Part shown: positions 16,901 to 23,988 of the stretch, piece after piece | Layout: every line of letters begins with the position of its first letter | Position numbering within the stretch: the first letter of the stretch is position 1 | Source: Paenibacillus sp. 32O-W | Lineage (GTDB): Bacteria; Bacillota; Bacilli; Paenibacillales; NBRC-103111 | Length of the DNA stretch: 42,468 nucleotides | Reading direction: 5' to 3' | NCBI RefSeq assembly: GCF_007679495.1 | Contig: NZ_VEGP01000049.1 | Coordinates: 1-42,468 of the forward strand | Program-made: the position numbers and the translations under genes | The notes under the pieces: model-generated | The model's database searches: none | Seen by the model: the letters and a program-made list of their open reading frames with translations, nothing else | Told to the model about the DNA's origin: nothing

Positions 16901-18149
16901 CAAAGATATGAGCAAGACGGGGGAGGCCGTTCATGGGGGCCATATAGAGGTTTTCGCACCGGCGTCCGCGGGAATTCAGGTGATGAGGGCGCATCAGGAA
17001 ACAGCCTATCCGCAGACGGACGAATACAGCCGGGAGCCCTGGATGATCCGCTTCCCGGGGACGGATGGCGGAGGATACATTCTGGATATCTTCCGGGTGT
17101 CGGGCGGAAACAGGCATGAATATACACTGCAGGGGGATGCGAACCGGGACGGTCAATGGATCACGGACCTTGCGCTGGCCGATTACGGACCTTATTTGCT
17201 GCCGCCGGGGACGGAGGTCGTTGAGCCGGTAGGAGAGAATGATCCGGGAAGCGCCGAAGGGCATTACTACGGGTATATTTACGTTCGGGATGTCAAGCGT
17301 GCCGCTCTGCCCGATGGTCGGTTTGAGATTACTCTAAAGACAAGCGAGAACGGTCAGGCCCGGGGGAATATGAAAATCATCGGCCGTGCAGATCCCGGGA
17401 GCAACGAGTTGTTTATCGGCCAATCGCCTTCGCTCCGCTCCACCCGGTTGTACGGAACCAGTCAAGACATTAACAGTGAAGCGGTGAAGCACTGGATGCC
17501 GAAGCTGGTGCTGAGAAGAGAAGGTAACCGGCTGAACAGCCATTTTGTTACGGTCATGGAGCCTTATGGATCCGGAGCGGCTGCTAGAATCTCAGCGGTC
17601 GAAAGGCTGACCCCGGACAGCTCTGCCGAAGGGGCAGTAGCGGTGGAGATTTCCTACGGAGATTATAAGGACATCATATTAAGCTCGCCCCGTTCCGAGG
17701 ATTCGCTGGTCATCGGGGATATGACTTTGCAAGGAAAGATGGGAATCATTCGCTTGAAAAATGGCCAGGTGGAAGAGATGACCTTGATCGGCGGGACTTT
17801 GCTGCGGAAAGGAGAGGCTCAATTGACCGGTTCCGGCCCTGTAACAGGATCGGTGAGCGAGGTATGGCGGCAGGCCGACGGGCATCCTGTGGACGGTTTC
17901 CTCGTCGATACGGAAGTGCCGGATACGATGAAAGGAAGCAATATCGTCATTACTCATCCGGATCAATCCGCTCACGGCTACAAAATTAAAGAGCTTCAGC
18001 GGCAGAATGGACAAACCTTGATCCAAACCGACGGAATCGATCCCGGTTTTGCGATAGGTGCAGGCGGGCAGTCCGGGTTGAAATTTTACCCGTTTACTAG
18101 CTGGAGCGGGCCCCATACCTTCCGAATTGAAAACATAGAGAGCCGTTAA
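13980..18149 (+). CDS. Large secreted CBM9 / heparinase II/III-like polysaccharide lyase
   Basis: This 1389-residue exported protein has a signal peptide at residues 1-27 (GWAEA cleavage). A CBM9-like module follows at about 45-245 (PPVMDGSLSDPAW, VTYDDTHLYAAIQ). A linker/Ig-like part leads into an alpha-helical toroid-like region at about 400-770 containing YWGGVWYRWY and NHNMEYNNWLG. An inserted beta-rich carbohydrate-binding-like module follows at about 785-885 (FEVPSTDTYEIDL, YNIAIDGQ). The heparinase II/III beta-sandwich begins near 905 and carries YGHNHYDPLNLVFYG (Tyr927, His929, His931) and MAHNTVVVD. Long beta-rich C-terminal sequence continues to the end. The family eliminates uronic-acid-containing polysaccharides; the substrate here is unknown. 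ATG 13980 follows GGAG at a spacing of 9; the longer frame starts at TTG 13926. No transporter or regulator is adjacent. Confidence 0.82.
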   Translation: MLKKWSLIGLIFLIVQTSIVGWAEARPDEAKKHGQTLASETIRHYTDKQAYIPWSAQPPVMDGSLSDPAWANAAELSNFVTVYDNRPAEPDTVVKVTYDDTHLYAAIQTGREEEPSLAQVDLMIKPPGDGEAYYIVNVKNGTLNLPYRTQWGEGAVSVSGATVRQQMTDGVFTAEISIPFASLGTGPVQPETPWGFNAVFVHKINTKPMSSWVQMRNSYFADTGAATITFVGNVADHGRFGRLYFLPAPATDSLKKGPKWEKSVWIPEQTEFTYEGYTDKRFSFKRNDIHVSQNTEVTLRWGTPSGEWSELDRVQVEQNGERWSIAFSHPEAKEEGLYGLELKVKQGKAGEVTAFIVFDRKDLIDAGDRQYAALRKAEGSPKIPVPWSAPSEQVQTLLELIPDKTGFIFTGLPDHPELRPYTLYNWDPEHPHQMTSAHSDLTYPNDRYKEDKVMTARNRKGEIVEYPYYEDENGKKYFITAHLWYKQKDYTVQQTAAVAKQDPLGAARLLYRFAQVYEGYVPTNDYMWQNYPLNADSGPPYAYWGGVWYRWYTADLNSLKPLVQAYAEVSRTDAFEQLSREVGEDVEKKIVEGMFLPSIDFTRSYPVLNHNMEYNNWLGTIELGKALNDPSYIHEAVELVENFSMKTYLFDGFFKEVTFSYHNQSTGGLDQTVRALQGWTDPAGYLSPRTGRRLENLDMGSRFPVLGKAQELPNLMVYPDGKYFPIMDTWANQKAPAPQLDSGSLLLPASGIARLTRGTGKRGETEFGLIYPFPDMTVEEQTVDYQYFGSSGTIQLEANSPGERIVFSFEVPSTDTYEIDLKPFKAGSYGRYNIAIDGQMLADNYNFYSKTSGVQNYETLGTMRLEEGVHRISFENVGKDELSTNYKMGVVRLALLDEEAQQARDGQTGGEPEEDPSQLYLSFVPKYGHNHYDPLNLVFYGENQELLPDIGYTHTLYRQWTTSTMAHNTVVVDSKDMSKTGEAVHGGHIEVFAPASAGIQVMRAHQETAYPQTDEYSREPWMIRFPGTDGGGYILDIFRVSGGNRHEYTLQGDANRDGQWITDLALADYGPYLLPPGTEVVEPVGENDPGSAEGHYYGYIYVRDVKRAALPDGRFEITLKTSENGQARGNMKIIGRADPGSNELFIGQSPSLRSTRLYGTSQDINSEAVKHWMPKLVLRREGNRLNSHFVTVMEPYGSGAAARISAVERLTPDSSAEGAVAVEISYGDYKDIILSSPRSEDSLVIGDMTLQGKMGIIRLKNGQVEEMTLIGGTLLRKGEAQLTGSGPVTGSVSEVWRQADGHPVDGFLVDTEVPDTMKGSNIVITHPDQSAHGYKIKELQRQNGQTLIQTDGIDPGFAIGAGGQSGLKFYPFTSWSGPHTFRIENIESR

Positions 18150-18160
18150 TAGGGAAATTA

Positions 18161-18210
18161 GCAGGGTGTTCCTCGTCGGGAGCGCCCTGCTGCATATTTT
18201 GTGTTTTTTT
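18161..18210 (+). terminator. Intrinsic terminator after the lyase gene
   Basis: The stem GCAGGGTGTTCC/GGGAGCGCCCTGC (with G-T pairs) is followed by an AT-rich tract and TTTTTTT. Confidence 0.7.
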
Positions 18211-18253
18211 ACAAGACTCTCCTCGCAAAATAATATATGAGCAACAGTTTGGT

Positions 18254-18489
18254 TTTAACGGACCCCCAGAGACCTTAATTACTCGAGAAGAGCCTTTCGG
18301 TAACTTTAACGGACCCCAGAGACCTTAATTACTCGAGAAGAGCCTTTCGGTAACTTTAACGGACCCCAAAGACCTTATTACCCAAAAATGCACGCGAAAG
18401 TAGGAGAATTCAAAGCAATAAGCGCAACTGTTTCCGTTAGTCCGAAAAAAACTCCTATTTTGACGAAGTAAGGTCTCCCAGTTCCGTTA
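18254..18489. repeat. Tandem ~50-bp repeat with an inverted partial copy
   Basis: Two near-identical units occupy 18254-18304 and 18305-18354, each beginning TTTAACGGACCCC and ending CTTTCGGTAAC. A third partial unit runs from 18355 to about 18380. The unit start recurs inverted at 18470-18489 (AAGGTCTCCCAGTTCCGTTA), so the outer ends form imperfect terminal inverted repeats around ~90 bases without a gene. The arrangement resembles a MITE-like element with internal duplication. Confidence 0.7.
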
Positions 18490-18553
18490 CATTTTCGCTG
18501 TGGCTGGTTCCATGGATAAGAATAAAGAATTCGGGAGGCGGAAGTTTGCGCGT

Positions 18554-18581
18554 TTGAATCCTTTATTTACAGGTATATACT
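18554..18581 (+). promoter_or_regulatory. Candidate SigA promoter for the small membrane protein
   Basis: TTGAAT (18554-18559) and TATACT (18576-18581) are 16 bases apart and lie 46 bases upstream of the proposed TTG start. Confidence 0.5.
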
Positions 18582-18627
18582 AATGGAAAATGAATTCGCT
18601 GGAATTTACAACGAAAGGGGGAGTACG

Positions 18628-18813
18628 TTGATATACTTTGGAGTTTTCTTCATCCTGTTCGGGCTGCTGTCCGCCTGCTTTCCCAAGTCCGTGGCTATGT
18701 GGATTGGACCGGAATCGGAGCGGATAACGGCCAATGCGGGTTATTGGAAGTGGGGAAGGGTTTGGGGCGGCTTCTTTGCTTGCTTCGGTGCGATCATCCT
18801 GCTTCTCGGGTGA
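18628..18813 (+). CDS. Small two-helix membrane protein (DUF6199-like)
   Basis: This 61-residue protein has two predicted membrane helices: IYFGVFFILFGLLSACF at the start and GGFFACFGAIILLLG at the end. The short polar loop between them contains PESERITANAGYWKWGRVWG. The layout resembles DUF6199-type small membrane proteins, whose function is unknown. The proposed start is TTG at 18628, directly after GGGGGAG (spacing 4-5). A longer frame begins at ATG 18583, but the ribosome site would then lie within it and the added residues are not hydrophobic. A promoter-like sequence lies upstream. It stands alone between the repeat cluster and the reverse amidohydrolase. Confidence 0.55.
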   Translation: MIYFGVFFILFGLLSACFPKSVAMWIGPESERITANAGYWKWGRVWGGFFACFGAIILLLG

Positions 18814-18901
18814 ATGAGGCAAGCAAGGCTTCTTCGTCTAAAATGGAAAGGCCCACAACTCCGCGGGAATTGCGAGCCTTATTCTTATGATAATGTTGGC
18901 A

Positions 18902-20167
18902 TTAAGAAAGGGCCGGATCCGGTCTGCCTAGGAATTTCCAGAAAATTCCACCCAATAAATCCTCCACGTCCCTGCGGATTTCATCCTCTTCTAACCGCCA
19001 GCCGGCGTCGAACAGGTCCCCGTACTTATCGTACAGCACCTTGGCGATGATGGTTCGGGAATGATCCCACTTGTATAGAAGCTGATCCAGAATGCGGCAG
19101 TCGGAATGCTGAGGAATAACACTGCCGCCCAGCAATTCCAGACGCATGCGGGTAATTTCTTCTATCAGGCTCGGGTTGTTCAGGAACCACCAGCAGCCGA
19201 ATACGAGCAGGTTGCGGTTCTTCCTGGCCGTTACCGCCAGCTCGTGCTGATTCTCCCGGGACAGCATAGTAACGAGAAACTTATTGTCCGGATATCGGCT
19301 GACTATTCGTTCCACAGCCCCGATATCGCTCTTGCCCACACTGTCACCGGCGTCTCTGAGGGCCGGATTGACTTTGCGCTTCACTCCTATCATCATGGCG
19401 AAAGGAATGCCTGCTTCGCGGGTAACGGGAATGATGCACTCATCGATAATCGTTCCCCGGACCGAAGCCTCGGGATAAGCGAAATCGGACGGGAGCGAGA
19501 CCGCCATATACAACGGATCCATCCGCTTGATCCAATCCTTGAGGAAACGGCGGATTTCCGCCAGAGTCTGCTCGTTCAAGTCTTCCGTAACGTTATATCC
19601 CTGATCCTTCAGCTTGCTCCAGCTCGTATCCCACAGGTTGAGCAGAGGATCGATTCTTAAAGCCGCCTGAAAGCGGGAATCCTGACGGATGCCTCTATCC
19701 CATTGAGCCCGCTCGTAGTCATCGAAAGGATCGTTCGTCATGACGACGGTCTTCACTTTGGCCAATTCCATAATCCGGTTGATATGCTCTTCCGCCGTTA
19801 CCGAACGGAAATAGGCGCGGTATTCATTCAGATCCCGCTTGGACAAGTCAAACCCGAGCCGGTTTAATACGGTGACGACGCCGCGGCATGCTTCGCTATA
19901 AGGGGAATGTTCGATAAATAGGGTCTGCCAAATAAGGTCGGCTTGCTCTTGTTTGGTCATGCTCCAGAATTGCTCATATGGCAAATCCGGACGGAATCTC
20001 ATGGTCTCGGCAATTAAATAATGATATGTAAGCAGCTCGTCGATTCCCCACAGCAGCAAATCGCCGAAGGATTCCGCAAAGAGATGGGTATGAATGTCGG
20101 TGACCGGACAATGGGCTACCGTTTCTTTCACGAAGTCGTTCAACTGTTCTTTGGTCCGTATAGTCAT
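18902..20167 (-). CDS. UxaC-like amidohydrolase (glucuronate isomerase family)
   Basis: This 421-residue protein belongs to the amidohydrolase superfamily branch related to uronate isomerase, which interconverts glucuronate or galacturonate with the ketose. The metal site begins with His26 and His28 in DIHTHLF. Further family stretches are TNDPFDDYE, FGCWWFLNN, TRMRLELLG and IPQHSDCRILDQLLYKW. It is shorter than the usual ~460-470 residues of UxaC, and the conserved block is SDCR rather than TDSR, so it may be a paralogue with another sugar-acid substrate. ATG 20167 follows GGAGG at a spacing of 8, behind an extended -10 promoter at 20196-20204. No uronate-pathway genes are adjacent. Confidence 0.75.
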   Translation of the reverse strand: MTIRTKEQLNDFVKETVAHCPVTDIHTHLFAESFGDLLLWGIDELLTYHYLIAETMRFRPDLPYEQFWSMTKQEQADLIWQTLFIEHSPYSEACRGVVTVLNRLGFDLSKRDLNEYRAYFRSVTAEEHINRIMELAKVKTVVMTNDPFDDYERAQWDRGIRQDSRFQAALRIDPLLNLWDTSWSKLKDQGYNVTEDLNEQTLAEIRRFLKDWIKRMDPLYMAVSLPSDFAYPEASVRGTIIDECIIPVTREAGIPFAMMIGVKRKVNPALRDAGDSVGKSDIGAVERIVSRYPDNKFLVTMLSRENQHELAVTARKNRNLLVFGCWWFLNNPSLIEEITRMRLELLGGSVIPQHSDCRILDQLLYKWDHSRTIIAKVLYDKYGDLFDAGWRLEEDEIRRDVEDLLGGIFWKFLGRPDPALS

Positions 20168-20195
20168 ATGTCATTCCTCCTTCACAATACTTCCT

Positions 20196-20204
20196 ATTAT
20201 ATCA
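20196..20204 (-). promoter_or_regulatory. Extended -10 promoter for the UxaC-like gene
   Basis: On the reverse strand the sequence TGATATAAT gives a perfect -10 with a TGn extension, 29 bases before the start codon. No good -35 is seen. Confidence 0.5.
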
Positions 20205-20234
20205 TTTTTCGTAGAATAGGCGTATGACTCATTT

Positions 20235-20261
20235 ACGATCTAATAGCGTCTGCATACGATA
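20235..20261 (+). promoter_or_regulatory. Candidate sigma-K promoter for the 25-residue peptide
   Basis: AC (20235-20236), then 16 bases, then CATACGATA (20253-20261) fits the sigma-K consensus AC-N16/17-CATANNNTA exactly. The consensus is short, so chance matches occur. Confidence 0.4.
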
Positions 20262-20324
20262 TTGTAATATGCTGAGGAATACCATTTCCCCTATCATCAG
20301 GGAGAAAGACAGAGGTAGCTGTCC

Positions 20325-20402
20325 ATGAAACGGGAAGCGGAAACGATTCTAATTCTTATCCTGTTTATTTTGCTGGTGATCCTGCTCGTTGTGTTCTTAT
20401 AA
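20325..20402 (+). CDS. Small hydrophobic peptide, 25 aa (possible sporulation membrane peptide)
   Basis: The 25-residue frame begins MKREAETILILILF and ends ILLVVFL: a short charged N-terminus followed by one continuous membrane helix. It resembles in form the tiny sporulation membrane peptides of Bacillus (YjcZ/SscA type), though it lacks their Gly/Tyr-rich N-terminus. AGAGGT lies 8 bases before the ATG. A perfect sigma-K consensus lies 64 bases upstream, and a strong terminator follows 8 bases after the stop. The position next to DUF1657 and spoVA genes supports a spore-related role, which remains an inference. Confidence 0.55.
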   Translation: MKREAETILILILFILLVILLVVFL

Positions 20403-20410
20403 AAATCTCT

Positions 20411-20454
20411 CGCAAACGAAAACCGGCCTGCTGCGGGCCGGTTTTTCGTTTGCG
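20411..20454. terminator. Bidirectional intrinsic terminator
   Basis: A near-perfect hairpin CGCAAACGAAAACCGGCC/GGCCGGTTTTTCGTTTGCG sits between the convergent peptide and DUF1657 genes. T-rich tracts on either strand allow termination in both directions. Confidence 0.8.
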
Positions 20455-20459
20455 TGCCA

Positions 20460-20666
20460 TTAAAATCCTTTGTATTGAGGTTCTTCATTCTCCAACTGCT
20501 GAACGCGGTTCGCCAGTTGATCAATCACTTGTTGGGTTGTTTTCGAAGCATTTTCAAATAATGTTTTAGCTTCCTGATTTTGCGTGTTCAGAGCGAATTG
20601 CTCCAGACTGGCTTGAGCGCTCTTTAAGGATGCGACGCAAGTTTTTACTTGAGAAGATACGGTCAC
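20460..20666 (-). CDS. DUF1657 domain protein
   Basis: This 68-residue protein, starting MTVSSQVKTCVASLKSAQAS and containing LEQFALNTQNQEAK and RVQQLENEEPQYKGF, matches the DUF1657 family. That family is commonly encoded beside spoVA genes in spore formers and has no known function. It is predicted all alpha-helical, with no membrane segment, and is rich in Gln and Ser. The start is GTG at 20666, 8 bases after GGGAGG. The frame continues upstream without a better site. It is divergent from spoVAC, and a sigma-G/F-like promoter lies upstream at 20706-20735. Confidence 0.88.
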   Translation of the reverse strand: MTVSSQVKTCVASLKSAQASLEQFALNTQNQEAKTLFENASKTTQQVIDQLANRVQQLENEEPQYKGF

Positions 20667-20705
20667 AGGCTGCACCTCCCTGCAATAGTTTAAAAAACCC
20701 TCCAT

Positions 20706-20735
20706 TAATATTTGCTGTCCGCGGCAAAAACATAC
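20706..20735 (-). promoter_or_regulatory. Candidate forespore (sigma-G/F) promoter for DUF1657
   Basis: On the reverse strand, GTATGTT (20735-20729) fits the -35 pattern GHATRHT. After 16 bases, AATATTA (20712-20706) fits CATNHTA at 6 of 7 positions. The spacing is one base short of the usual sigma-G value. Confidence 0.35.
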
Positions 20736-20828
20736 CCTGACCAAAATTCATAAGCAGAGAAGGTTTGGCAAATAATTTAAGCAGAGCATTTTAGGTGAAA
20801 TGATTAGAGTCCAGGGAGGTTATTGGGT

Positions 20829-21311
20829 ATGAATGTCAAAGCTAAAAAGAAATTTACACCGACGATGCAGGAATATCAGGCTTTGGCTAAGCATAAAGAG
20901 CCGCCGCGCCCCATTCTGAGAAATTGTGTCCTTGCTTTTGTGGTGGGAGGGTTAATCTGTGTTATAGGACAGGCCCTTATGTTCATGTTCCAGATTTATT
21001 TCGGTTTTCCCAAGGAAGAGGCGGGGAACCCGACCGTGGCTGTTTTGATTTTTATATCCGTAGTACTAACCTGTCTGGGAGTGTATGACAAAATAGCCCA
21101 GTGGGCGGGAGCCGGAACAGCCGTACCGGTAACCGGATTTGCCAACTCGATGTGTTCTGCCGCCCTGGAGCATCGAAGCGAGGGAATTGTGCTGGGAGTA
21201 GGCGGAAATATGTTCAAGCTGGCCGGATCGGTCATCGTATTCGGGACCGTGGCCGCCTTCGTTATTGGCTTGCTAAGGCTGTTGTTCCTTGGGACGGGAG
21301 GAGGATCCTAG
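20829..21311 (+). CDS. spoVAC: Stage V sporulation protein AC (SpoVAC)
   Basis: This 160-residue membrane protein has about four helices after a basic cytoplasmic N-terminus. Family motifs include LRNCVLAFVVGGLICVIGQ, GVYDKIAQWAGAGTAVPVTGF and EGIVLGVGGNMFKLAGSVI. SpoVAC is part of the SpoVA inner-membrane channel that imports dipicolinic acid into the developing spore and releases it at germination. ATG 20829 lies 9 bases after GGAGG; the TTG at 20823 is too close. The stop codon shares one base with the spoVAD start, indicating tight coupling. Confidence 0.95.
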   Translation: MNVKAKKKFTPTMQEYQALAKHKEPPRPILRNCVLAFVVGGLICVIGQALMFMFQIYFGFPKEEAGNPTVAVLIFISVVLTCLGVYDKIAQWAGAGTAVPVTGFANSMCSAALEHRSEGIVLGVGGNMFKLAGSVIVFGTVAAFVIGLLRLLFLGTGGGS

Positions 21312-22333
21312 TGAGAATTTTGCGCGGCTACCAGAGCTGGGCCTTCGAGAATAAGCCGGTCATCCTATCGACGGCTACCGTTGTAGGTCCGGAGGAGGGC
21401 AACGGGCCTCTCGGTGACGATTTCGATATCGTTCACGGCGATATGACGCTGCAGGAGAAAACATGGGAGAAAGCGGAGCGCAAGTTAATGGAGGAAGCCA
21501 CGAAGCTGGCGATCGAGAATGCAAAGACGACTAAAGAGAAAATCAATTTCTATGTAGGCGGCGATCTGATGAATCAGATCATTAGCAACTCCTTCGCCGC
21601 ACGAACCTTGTCCGTCCCTTATTTAGGCGTGTTCGGGGCATGCTCCACCTCGATGGAAAGCCTTGCCCTTGCCGCCATGATCGTTAATACGGGGGGCGCT
21701 AATTATGCCCTGGCGGGAACCTGCAGCCATAACTGTACGGTGGAGAAGCAATTTCGTTATCCGACCGAATATGGGTCGCAGAAGCCGCCAACCGCTCAAT
21801 ATACCATTACCGGTGCCGGAGCCGCCGTCGTTGCCGCTAAAGGGGAGGGGCCGATCATTACCCGGGCAACGATTGGACGCGTGGTCGATATGGGCATCAA
21901 GGATCCCTTCAATATGGGGGCGGCCATGGCTCCTGCCGCAGTGGACACGCTGCAGGCCCATTTTCGCGATTTCCGCATTGAACCGGGCTATTATGATTTG
22001 ATCGTTACCGGGGATTTGGCCAAGGTAGGTCACGCCATCGCGAGCGAGCTGCTGGAGAAGCACAGGATCCCTATGCAGCAGACCACCTTCATGGATTGCG
22101 GGCTGATGATCTATGATCTGGACAAGCAGCCGGTTCAGGCCGGAGGCAGCGGCTGCGGCTGCTCCGCCGTCGTCACATACGGCCATTTAATGAAAAAAAT
22201 GCGCAACGGCGAAATCAACAGAATGCTTGTCGTTGCGACTGGAGCGTTGTTATCGCCGTTATCCTACCAGCAAGGCGAAAGCATTCCATGCATCGCGCAC
22301 GCTGTCGCTATTGAGAGCGGAAGGAGGGAATAG
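21311..22333 (+). CDS. spoVAD: Stage V sporulation protein AD (SpoVAD)
   Basis: This 340-residue peripheral protein has the thiolase-like fold of SpoVAD, which binds dipicolinic acid on the SpoVA channel. Recognisable blocks are [73 protein letters not shown] and [17 protein letters not shown]. The start is GTG at 21311, 6 bases after GGAGG and overlapping the spoVAC stop by one base. The frame extends upstream inside spoVAC, but that part is out-of-frame shadow. The length is close to that of the B. subtilis protein. Confidence 0.95.
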   Translation: MRILRGYQSWAFENKPVILSTATVVGPEEGNGPLGDDFDIVHGDMTLQEKTWEKAERKLMEEATKLAIENAKTTKEKINFYVGGDLMNQIISNSFAARTLSVPYLGVFGACSTSMESLALAAMIVNTGGANYALAGTCSHNCTVEKQFRYPTEYGSQKPPTAQYTITGAGAAVVAAKGEGPIITRATIGRVVDMGIKDPFNMGAAMAPAAVDTLQAHFRDFRIEPGYYDLIVTGDLAKVGHAIASELLEKHRIPMQQTTFMDCGLMIYDLDKQPVQAGGSGCGCSAVVTYGHLMKKMRNGEINRMLVVATGALLSPLSYQQGESIPCIAHAVAIESGRRE

Positions 22334-22335
22334 CG

Positions 22336-22692
22336 ATGTTTATGCAATATGTTTGGGCATTTGTAGTGGGGGGCGCCATCTGCGTGGTGGGTCAGCTGCT
22401 GCTTGACGTCGCCAAGCTGACGCCGGCCCATACGATGAGCACGCTGGTTGTTGCCGGGGCCGTTCTGGATGGGCTGGGCCTGTACGAGCCGTTGATTAAA
22501 TTCGCCGGTGCCGGTGCAACCGTTCCGATCACAAGCTTCGGAAACTCGCTCGTTCACGGCGCCATCAGGGAAATCGAAACGAACGGCTGGGTCGGTATTA
22601 TTACCGGTATTTTTGAAGTTACCAGTGCCGGAATATCGGCGGCGATCATCTTCTCCTTTTTGGCCGCTCTGGTCTGCCGCCCAAGAGGCTAG
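22336..22692 (+). CDS. spoVAE: Stage V sporulation protein AE (SpoVAEb)
   Basis: This 118-residue protein with about four membrane helices carries [40 protein letters not shown] and [18 protein letters not shown]. These match the SpoVAEb component of the dipicolinic acid channel, which is paralogous to SpoVAC. GGAAGGAGG overlaps the end of spoVAD, and the ATG follows two bases after that stop. A strong terminator at 22719 ends the three-gene operon; spoVAA, AB and AF are not here, as is common for secondary SpoVA clusters. Confidence 0.95.
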   Translation: MFMQYVWAFVVGGAICVVGQLLLDVAKLTPAHTMSTLVVAGAVLDGLGLYEPLIKFAGAGATVPITSFGNSLVHGAIREIETNGWVGIITGIFEVTSAGISAAIIFSFLAALVCRPRG

Positions 22693-22718
22693 ATGGTAAA
22701 TATAGGAAATTTATGAGC

Positions 22719-22759
22719 GGACCCTCCCGGCGAATATCGCCCGGGCAGGGTCTTTTTTT
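22719..22759 (+). terminator. Intrinsic terminator of the spoVA operon
   Basis: The stem GACCCTCCCGG.../CCCGGGCAGGGTC encloses CGAATATCG and is followed by seven T. Confidence 0.85.
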
Positions 22760-22761
22760 GA

Positions 22762-22852
22762 AATATTAAGTATAAGTTTCATCTTATACCTGTTCTTATA
22801 TTTCATCGGTAAACGCGCCTGTCCGAAAGGACGGTGATAACGTATAACCTTG
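22762..22852. repeat. Two-hairpin intergenic repeat, copy B (uninterrupted)
   Basis: This is the same repeat as at 10852, again directly behind a terminator T-run. The junction TTCTTA/TATTTC is continuous. The second palindrome is diverged on its right side (GGTGATAACGTATAACCTTG), weakening its outer stem. Confidence 0.85.
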
Positions 22853-23024
22853 CCGTATGACCGGTGACTCGCCATTCTGTTCCGGGATTATGATAAGCTA
22901 ATCTAATATGGAAGTCGGGTCTTTTGAAGTATACTTAGCCTGTTAAATCTTGTACAATAAAAGGGAGACTGCCTTAGAGGCAGATGAAGCCGGTCCAGGA
23001 ATGAAGCAAGAAGGAGGAGTGTCC

Positions 23025-23984
23025 ATGGAGAGCATCCCGAAGGAAGAGATGCAGCTTATTCTGCAATTGCGAACGAATCTGGAATCTTGCATTTTTGGTA
23101 AAGAGAAAGAAATCAATCTGTTGCTTACCGCTCTGCTGGCCGAAGGCCATGTACTGCTCGAGGATGTTCCGGGGACCGGAAAGACAGTGCTGATTAAAGC
23201 GCTTGCAAGATCCATTCAAGGGCAATATCGCCGGATCCAATGCAACCCCGATTTACTTCCCACCGATATTACGGGCGTATCTATTTTCCATCCGAAAGAA
23301 GAATCTTTCATATTTCGTCCAGGCCCTGTAATGACCAACATCCTGCTGATAGACGAAATCAATCGCGCCACGACCAAGACACAGTCGGCACTGCTGGAGG
23401 CTATGGAAGAGAGGCATGTGACCGTAGACGGAGAATGCTACGAGCTGCCGAGACCATTCCTGCTGCTGGCTACGCAGAATCCGATTGATTTCGAAGGCAC
23501 GTATAATTTGCCTGAAGCGCAGCTGGACCGTTTCATGATGAAATTCAGCCTTGGCTATCCCAGCCAGGATACGGAATTACAGATGATTACCGCACAGAGC
23601 AGAAGTCATCCGCTCGAGGATCTGCAGCCTGTGGCTACGACCGAACAAATTATCGGTTTACAGAACCTGGTTCGTCAGATCCATATGGACGAAGCTGTCG
23701 CTCAATATGCTGTCCAACTGGTCCGCCTGACCAGAGAGCAGCCGGCCATATACCTGGGGGCCAGCCCCAGAGCGACTCTGTCCCTGGTCCATGCGGCCAA
23801 GGCATATGCTTTCATTCAAGGAAGAGATTATGTCATCCCTGACGACATTAAAGAACTGACCCCTTATGTGCTTGGACACCGCATTATTCTTCAGTCCGAA
23901 GCGAGAATGGAGGGAGCGACCATCTTATCGGTGCTGGAAACGGTATTTCGGCAGGTGAGAGTACCGGTGCGATTGGAGAAGTGA
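23025..23984 (+). CDS. MoxR-family AAA+ ATPase (YeaC-like)
   Basis: This 319-residue ATPase belongs to the MoxR branch, which acts as a chaperone for metal insertion or complex assembly, usually with DUF58 proteins. The Walker A region is LEDVPGTGKTVLIKAL, Walker B is ILLIDEINRATTK, sensor 1 is LLATQNPIDFEGTY, and the arginine region is EAQLDRFMMKF. The ATG at 23025 follows AGAAGGAGGA; an upstream in-frame ATG at 23001 lacks a comparable site. It begins the moxR-DUF58-transglutaminase operon, matching yeaC-yeaD-yebA of B. subtilis; guaA, which follows there, is not present here. Confidence 0.93.
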   Translation: MESIPKEEMQLILQLRTNLESCIFGKEKEINLLLTALLAEGHVLLEDVPGTGKTVLIKALARSIQGQYRRIQCNPDLLPTDITGVSIFHPKEESFIFRPGPVMTNILLIDEINRATTKTQSALLEAMEERHVTVDGECYELPRPFLLLATQNPIDFEGTYNLPEAQLDRFMMKFSLGYPSQDTELQMITAQSRSHPLEDLQPVATTEQIIGLQNLVRQIHMDEAVAQYAVQLVRLTREQPAIYLGASPRATLSLVHAAKAYAFIQGRDYVIPDDIKELTPYVLGHRIILQSEARMEGATILSVLETVFRQVRVPVRLEK

Positions 23985-23988
23985 TCCA

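Noticed and set aside
18254-18380. Possible CRISPR-like array
   Set aside because: The units are directly adjacent with no unique spacers, and there are only two and a half of them.
20763-20793. Sigma-G promoter for spoVAC based on CATTTTA at 20787
   Set aside because: The -10 fits, but no acceptable -35 lies 16-18 bases upstream.
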